DNA of 64,000 nucleotides. Source: Deltaproteobacteria bacterium (GTDB lineage Bacteria > Myxococcota > Myxococcia > SLRQ01). The notes below the pieces were generated by a model. The model was not told where the DNA came from and ran no database searches. It saw only the letters and a program-made list of their open reading frames with translations. Of the stretch, positions 59,472-64,000 are shown piece by piece. The stretch's first letter is position 1; each line of letters opens with the position of its first letter. The stretch covers positions 40,834 through 104,833 of the forward strand of contig SLRQ01000058.1 in NCBI GenBank assembly GCA_007130885.1. The letters are read 5' to 3'. The position numbers and the translations under genes were made by a program.

Positions 59472-61865
59472 TCACAAGTGGCCCCAGCGCCTTCGCAGGG
59501 ACCACTCCGCGGCTATGGCGCCGATCAGCAGGGCGAGCCAGCCCCAGCGGTCCCATATGTCGTGGTTCTGCTTGCGACCGACCTCCACGACCTCGGGGTC
59601 GACGAACGACAAAGGTGGAATCCCGCTCCTTGGAAGCTTATGAAGGCTCCCGTCCGTAATGCTTGCGATTTCGCGCAAAAGATCGGCGCGGGGAGCGGGG
59701 TCCACCATCTGCGCCGCTGTTTCGCTTATCACGAAGGCTCCTTCGTCGCTGCCGAGAGATAGATCGTTCTCTCCGCCGAAGGCTTCGGCGATAACCTTGA
59801 AGGGGCCGGTTCCAGGGAGCTCGTCCAGCTCGAAGGTTGCGGTGCCGTCCTCGCCGGCCACGCCGTCATGCAGCGACACCCGGCTTTGTCCCGCGGCCTC
59901 GTCGCCCTCGGCGGTCGGTATGGGCCTAGGCGTTCCCTCGCCGAGCAGGTCTCGGTGCCGGGCATAGTCCTTGGAACGGACCTCCAGCCTCACTCTTGCT
60001 CCCTTTGCGGCGCCATAGTCGCGGTCTCGAACGTCGACCTCCACCACGGGAGTATCGGTGGGCTCGTAGGTTTCGCGTCTCGGGCGGACCCTGACGTTAG
60101 TCAGATCCGGGTCTCGCACCAGCCACCGCATGGCGTTTGTCCAAAACCGGTCGTACACCCGCCTGTCACCGTCGCCGCCGGCCGCTGGAAACGACCAGAA
60201 CCAGGTTCCGTCGGTCATCACGGCCATGGTGCGACCGCGCTTGGCCTCTCCCACCACCACCACCGGCGCGCCGCCGCCCACGTCTCCGCGACGAAAGGGG
60301 TGCTCCAACAACACTTGGGCATCCCTTCGGACGCGGCGCACCCGGTTGAAGCCGGGAAGCTCCGGTCCTTCATCGAAGACGCGATCAAGGCTCTCGCCGG
60401 CGCCGCTAACCTGGGTGATGGGGTGACGTCTCCCATGCTCGGTGAGCCTCGGCCCGAACGGCTCGGCGTCCACCGTGCCGCTTCGGGCCGGCAGGAGCTC
60501 CACCGGCAGAATGTCCTCGATGTACGTTCCTTGGTAGCGGCCCTCCGAGAAGCTCTTCTCTCCGCCTATCATCACGAAGGAGCCGCCCTCCTCGACGTAC
60601 CGGCGAATGTTACCCAGGTACTGGGCCATCTGGTAAGGCAGGTAATCGAAGTTCTGGAACACGACCAGATCGAAGGTCGAAAGCTCCTGAGTGAATAGCT
60701 CGTGGGTGGGAAATGGTATGAGGGAGAGTTCGCTGTTGTGGACTTGGTGAGTGTTTCTGGGGGTGCGAAGAATGAAGAAGCTTATGAGATCCACGTTGGG
60801 ATCTTTCTTGAATAGCCCGCGCAGGAAGCGCTGGTCCCAGGATGGTCTGCCGGCTACCTGAAGCACCCGCACGCGGTCCCTTATTACTTTCAGGACGAAG
60901 GAACGCCGGTTGTTCGTGGTCACGGCCTCGCCCGAGAGAACCGGCACCTCGACGGTGTATATGAATCTTCCCGTAGTATCGGGAGTGAAGCGGAAGCTCG
61001 CGCGGCTCTCCTCTCCCGGCGCGATTCTCACCGTCTTGGTGGCTATTGCGCGCCCCTCTCGGCGCAGGACCACCGGGATGTCGCGTGCCGGAAAGCCACG
61101 GGACTGAATCACCACGTCCACTTCGACCGCGTTTCGTACGAAAGCGAACTCGTCGGCCTCGACCCGGGTGATGGCAATATCCTTGATGTCGTCCTCGCTT
61201 CCCGCTTGGAAGACGTGCACCGGGGCGCCAAGCTCCTCGAGCTCTCGGCGCGCCGCCGAGGTCATCCCTCCGGCAAGCGTCTCCGTATCTACGCCGTCGG
61301 TGAGCAGAAGCACGCCGGCGAGCCTGCGTCCCCCGGCTCCAGAGGAGCGGGCCACCGCCCCAAGGGCTGCCATGAGGTCCGTTGTTCGACCTTCGGCATG
61401 CTCGACGCTAAGGAGTCGGCGCTGATCCGAGGGATAGAGCGCGGAGTCGAAGGTGGCGTGCTCGAAGACGAAGCGGTCCGATAGAGAAGCGAACCATGCC
61501 GGGTCGGACCTCAATAGTTCTTGTGCGCTCTCGAGGCGGGTTTGGTCACCGGATCCCGCGGGCAGGGACATGCTGCTAGACGTGTCGAGCAGCACGGCTA
61601 CGCGGTTCTTGATGCGCTGGACCTCCAGAAGCTGGATCGCGGGCTCCAACAGAAGGAAGGCCGCTGCCAAGGCTGCAATTCCTCGCAGCGAAGTCAGCAG
61701 TACCCTGCGGCCGCGCCGGCGCTCACCTCGAAGGCCCAGGTGGGCCGCCACCACCGCGGCGGCCAGCAGCGCGATTACGAGAACGAGCAGCCACCAAGGC
61801 AGCGGCGAGAGGAAAGCCAATCTCCACTCGTTGAACTCCGGATGCTGGTCCAACAGGCGCTGCAC
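59472..61865 (-). CDS. Membrane protein with VWA and glutamine-amidotransferase-like domains
   Basis: This 797-residue protein begins with two membrane segments (PLPWWLLVLVIALLAAAVVAA and VLLTSLRGIAALAAAFLLL). A VWA-like domain has its metal site in VAVLLDTSSSMSLP near residue 92, with LLLTDGVDTETL. A beta-sandwich region at 210-330 and a class I glutamine amidotransferase-like domain with FVMIGGEKSFSEGRYQGT near residue 445 (lacking the catalytic Cys) follow. A last membrane segment ends the protein. Such proteins occur beside MoxR ATPases and DUF58 genes in Gram-negative bacteria; the function is unknown. GTG at 61865, five bases after the upstream gene. Confidence 0.85.
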   Translation of the reverse strand: MQRLLDQHPEFNEWRLAFLSPLPWWLLVLVIALLAAAVVAAHLGLRGERRRGRRVLLTSLRGIAALAAAFLLLEPAIQLLEVQRIKNRVAVLLDTSSSMSLPAGSGDQTRLESAQELLRSDPAWFASLSDRFVFEHATFDSALYPSDQRRLLSVEHAEGRTTDLMAALGAVARSSGAGGRRLAGVLLLTDGVDTETLAGGMTSAARRELEELGAPVHVFQAGSEDDIKDIAITRVEADEFAFVRNAVEVDVVIQSRGFPARDIPVVLRREGRAIATKTVRIAPGEESRASFRFTPDTTGRFIYTVEVPVLSGEAVTTNNRRSFVLKVIRDRVRVLQVAGRPSWDQRFLRGLFKKDPNVDLISFFILRTPRNTHQVHNSELSLIPFPTHELFTQELSTFDLVVFQNFDYLPYQMAQYLGNIRRYVEEGGSFVMIGGEKSFSEGRYQGTYIEDILPVELLPARSGTVDAEPFGPRLTEHGRRHPITQVSGAGESLDRVFDEGPELPGFNRVRRVRRDAQVLLEHPFRRGDVGGGAPVVVVGEAKRGRTMAVMTDGTWFWSFPAAGGDGDRRVYDRFWTNAMRWLVRDPDLTNVRVRPRRETYEPTDTPVVEVDVRDRDYGAAKGARVRLEVRSKDYARHRDLLGEGTPRPIPTAEGDEAAGQSRVSLHDGVAGEDGTATFELDELPGTGPFKVIAEAFGGENDLSLGSDEGAFVISETAAQMVDPAPRADLLREIASITDGSLHKLPRSGIPPLSFVDPEVVEVGRKQNHDIWDRWGWLALLIGAIAAEWSLRRRWGHL

Positions 61866-61870
61866 GATCC

Positions 61871-62722
61871 CTAGCCTCGCCGTCTTTTCAGGATAAAGGG
61901 GATATGAACCTGGTCCTCCTTATAGTCGAGGCACATGGCGTACATCACCAGGTTGACCCCCAGCCGAAAGGCCATCTCTCGTTGGCGCTGCTCCACTTCG
62001 TGCTCCCACATGCCCAGGTCGTCCCGAGCCCAGGCACCAAGCAGGTCGTTTTGACTGTAGACCACGGCGTAACGCTCATCGGTGAGTATGCCTTCCAGGT
62101 ACGGCCGCCGGATTACCCGCCCGGAGGGGTTCTCGATGAGATAGAACGACTGGTAGAGCACGTTATCCCGGGGCACCGGCTGTAAGCCTTGGCCGGGAAG
62201 AACGTGCTCCAGGAGCGTTCTTACCGAGCGGTCGAACGGTGAGTCCGGTCCGCCCTCGGTGCTGTCGATGAGCAGCATCCCTCCATAGGTGAGATGACGC
62301 CGCAGGTTGGAAAGCCCCGCCTCGCTTGGCAGCTCGATCTCGTCCTTGCCGGCTAGAACCAGGAAGGGCAGGTAGAACAGTCGAGGGTCCTCCGGCCGCA
62401 CCAGCTTGGTCTCCAGCTCCGCGGCGATGCTGGTCCTGCGTGTGAGCTCCCATGCCATTCTGCGCAGCGCGGTAGGACGCGGGTTGGAGCCCGGGCCGTG
62501 GTCCAGCAGGCCGAAGTTCAGGTTGTTCGCGCGGGTAATCAGGCCATCGGCCCGGCGAGCCGGCATCGTGGGAAGCAAGAGCCCAGCCGCCGTCGCCAAG
62601 CTCGCCCGAAGCAGATCCCGCCGCCCCAGAAGCAGCGGGCCCGGGCGCTGCCCATCCTCGCCGCCCGCAAGCCAGCTTCGCCCTTGGCGTGTTTTCTTCT
62701 TGTCACGCTTGTGATCGGACAC
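61871..62722 (-). CDS. DUF4159-like protein, Tat-exported
   Basis: This 283-residue protein has a polar basic start, then a twin-arginine motif GRRDLLRASLATAAGLLLP, so it is exported folded by the Tat pathway. The mature part matches the DUF4159 type: LETKLVRPEDPRLFYLPFLV in parts, LRRHLTYGGMLLIDSTEG and the late SQNDLLGAWARDDLG. No enzyme motif is certain. It precedes the VWA protein gene by five bases, so they are co-translated and probably act in the same membrane process. The start is GTG at 62722; a second in-frame start near the Tat motif cannot be excluded. Confidence 0.8.
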   Translation of the reverse strand: MSDHKRDKKKTRQGRSWLAGGEDGQRPGPLLLGRRDLLRASLATAAGLLLPTMPARRADGLITRANNLNFGLLDHGPGSNPRPTALRRMAWELTRRTSIAAELETKLVRPEDPRLFYLPFLVLAGKDEIELPSEAGLSNLRRHLTYGGMLLIDSTEGGPDSPFDRSVRTLLEHVLPGQGLQPVPRDNVLYQSFYLIENPSGRVIRRPYLEGILTDERYAVVYSQNDLLGAWARDDLGMWEHEVEQRQREMAFRLGVNLVMYAMCLDYKEDQVHIPFILKRRRG

Positions 62723-63028
62723 CGGTCAGCAACCTTCCGCCGTTGTCTGCATCGGCCACGTCATGCCATCTGTTACGCGTATTCTTCCGGCGGCGCAACC
62801 GGCACGCCGCGCGAAGAGGATCGGCATGGCCGACAACATCCTCGCCGGGAGGCGCATTCCCCCACAGCATGCCGGCGGCAAAGGGCGTCGCGATACCCTT
62901 TCGAGACCGAAGCTCCGTCGCGGTCCTTCCGCCGTTACCCAAGAAGTGGGTCCCTTCCACAGCCCGGGTCACGCGAACGCGATTCGACCCACGACCTCCC
63001 GTGAGCGACGCTATGAACGCGACTTCCC

Positions 63029-63160
63029 GCGCCGGCATGACTTGCCGGGGTTCGCGACACCCTCTTGCGCACCGAAATACCGTCGTTCCGGCGAAACCTG
63101 TCCCCGCGAAAGCGGAAAGCCGGACCCCAGCCACTGGAGCCGGTCCTGTCCACAAGAAGC
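63029..63160. repeat. Dispersed repeat, copy B
   Basis: This segment shares two blocks with 17959-18052, one direct and one inverted. Between them is a sub-palindromic stretch with CGTTCCGGCGAAA, CCCCGCGAAAGCGG and AAGCCGG, which resembles the widespread intergenic element built on ATTCCCGCGAAAGCGGGAAT. It is probably a REP-like or MITE-like element with no coding role. Confidence 0.65.
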
Positions 63161-63232
63161 ACCTGTGAGCCCTTGAAAACAAGCATCTTGTGGACCTTCC
63201 GTACTTCTCGGTGCAAGTTCACACGGTCTGGA

Positions 63233-63250
63233 TGCTGACTTTCGTCAGCA
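63233..63250. repeat. Perfect 7-bp hairpin
   Basis: TGCTGAC and GTCAGCA are separated by TTTC. The role is unknown; no T tract follows. Confidence 0.5.
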
Positions 63251-63310
63251 CGACCGTTGATGCCGCGCTCGCCCCGCGCATCTTGAAGAGGACATGGATA
63301 GCCGCTCCGG

Positions 63311-63342
63311 CAAACCACTCGGTGTCAAACCACTCGGTGGTT
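63311..63342. repeat. Tandem 14-mer with embedded hairpin
   Basis: CAAACCACTCGGTG is repeated at 63311-63324 and 63326-63339. The second copy runs into a 6-bp inverted repeat (AACCAC-TCG-GTGGTT, 63328-63342). It lies about 90 bases before the start of the last gene and could be a regulatory site. Confidence 0.5.
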
Positions 63343-63431
63343 GTACTACTCGTGCGCCATGGGCTAGACTACTATCCAGTCCCCGGGGGAACGGTTGGCT
63401 ACTGCTTACGGGGACAGATAGGAGCCCCGTA

Positions 63432-64000
63432 ATGAGCCGCGTCGTGCGCAATATGTCGTGCAGCAAGTCCGCCCCCCCCCAACATGTAGGGCATGTTCGC
63501 CGGGTCAGGCTGAATAGCCTTGCACTGCCGCTCGTTTTTGCCCTGCTCTTTTTCGGGCCTGAGCTCTGCGATCCTTTCGGAGACGGGGCGCACCCTGGTT
63601 CCGGATGGCCTCATGACTGCGGCTGGGGAGGTGGAGGCCCGGAGCCTCCGGCCGAGGAGCACGAGCTTACGCTGGAGGACGATGAGGATGTGAGGGAGGC
63701 GCGAAGGCGCTTTCTGGCGGAGGGAGCGATCGAGTGCGACCTCTTGCCTGTCGAGGATTTTCTGGACGACGCTCTTTGGAACCTTGCCGGCATCGATGCT
63801 GTCGAACTGGATGTGGAGGAGCGAAACACGATCCTGTTCGAGCTCATCGGTCTCGGCACCGACGCGCCGGGGCTGTACGAGCTCGTAACCGACATTCGAA
63901 GCGAGGCCTTGGATGTGGAGATGTGGCCGTCTCTCGAGGATCTGACGATAGCCGAGAGCGAGACGACCATCATGGCCGCGCTGATACACATCGACCCCGA
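63432..64000 (+). CDS. Partial exported hypothetical protein
   Basis: The frame is open from the ATG at 63432 to the end of the window, so the C-terminus is missing. AGGAG lies about 8 bases upstream. The visible 189 residues have a basic start, a hydrophobic segment (LALPLVFALLFFGPELC) that could be a signal or lipoprotein anchor, a Gly/Pro-rich linker, and an acidic helical region (LTLEDDEDVREARRRFLAEG, VELDVEERNTILFELIGLG). No family is recognised. A run of nine C bases lies at 63472-63480 within codons 14-17; loss or gain of one C would shift the frame. Confidence 0.55.
   Translation, partial: MSRVVRNMSCSKSAPPQHVGHVRRVRLNSLALPLVFALLFFGPELCDPFGDGAHPGSGWPHDCGWGGGGPEPPAEEHELTLEDDEDVREARRRFLAEGAIECDLLPVEDFLDDALWNLAGIDAVELDVEERNTILFELIGLGTDAPGLYELVTDIRSEALDVEMWPSLEDLTIAESETTIMAALIHIDP

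Larger units (their letters stand above)
62723..63431. other. 709-base intergenic gap with repeats
   Basis: Open frames here overlap on several strands and read the translations typical of intergenic repeats (for example RLSAFAGTGFAGT on minus), so I call none. The gap contains a dispersed repeat, two hairpins and a short tandem repeat, described separately. Confidence 0.5.

Noticed and set aside
62703..63182. Overlapping minus-strand open frame in the final gap
   Set aside because: It reads through the dispersed repeat, which gives the typical AFAGTGFAGT translation, and is not a gene.
1..64000. CRISPR array, tRNA, rRNA or insertion sequence
   Set aside because: Reading the gaps by eye showed no regularly spaced repeats, cloverleaf sequences or transposase genes.

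Overview
The window is one chromosome segment of a Gram-negative bacterium. This is shown by a tripartite RND efflux system, lipoproteins, two outer-membrane beta-barrel proteins, NagZ and a Tat-exported protein. Gene content suggests the old Deltaproteobacteria (Myxococcota or Bradymonadota-like): a chemosensory cluster without CheR or CheB, hybrid PAS/GAF kinases, Cys-rich lipoproteins, a UMF1 transporter and VWA/DUF4159 proteins. That placement is inference from gene content only. I see no rRNA, tRNA, insertion sequence, prophage or CRISPR array. Genes are dense, many adjacent genes overlap by 4 to 7 bases (ATGA, TTGA, GTGA), and GTG/TTG starts are common.

Layout. 1-4.9 kb: partial membrane protein, thioredoxin, alanine-dehydrogenase-like enzyme, UMF1 transporter, CBS-pair protein, DUF4870 protein. 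5.4-12.1 kb: efflux operon made of an adaptor lipoprotein and one 1498-residue protein joining an RND pump to a TolC-type outer-membrane factor, then two exported proteins. 12.2-17.9 kb: kinase-PRPP synthetase fusion, M42 aminopeptidase, tandem GNAT protein, ATP-grasp protein. 18.3-24.3 kb: grpE-dnaK-dnaJ and a large ligand-binding lipoprotein. 24.5-36.9 kb: chemosensory/signalling cluster (CheY, CheX-like, DinG, ThiL, MCP, CheW, CheY, CheA, a membrane protein, a receiver-GAF-PAS-DHp protein lacking an ATPase domain, and a complete PAS/GAF kinase). 36.9-40.5 kb: MoCo-carrier-like protein, YajQ, RimO, NagZ.

40.6-46.4 kb holds the most interesting locus: five tightly packed genes encoding a zinc-ribbon membrane protein, an RRE-like/radical SAM/SPASM enzyme, a paralogous partner that has lost the radical-SAM cysteines, a membrane protein ending in a Cys-Ala repeat tail, and a methyltransferase. 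I propose a peptide-modification system acting on that tail. The operon ends in a strong bidirectional hairpin.

46.5-48.7 kb: two tandem beta-barrel paralogues. 49-54 kb: FolB-cupin fusion, a secreted protein, isoaspartyl peptidase, divergent gshA/gshB. 54.2-59.2 kb: a tryptophan/indole module of tryptophanase, TrpB2-type synthase and a TrpR-family repressor with a perfect operator-like palindrome, with a lipoprotein hydrolase in between. 59.5-62.7 kb: VWA and DUF4159 proteins. 62.7-63.4 kb: a gap with dispersed repeats, then a partial gene with a nine-C tract near its start.
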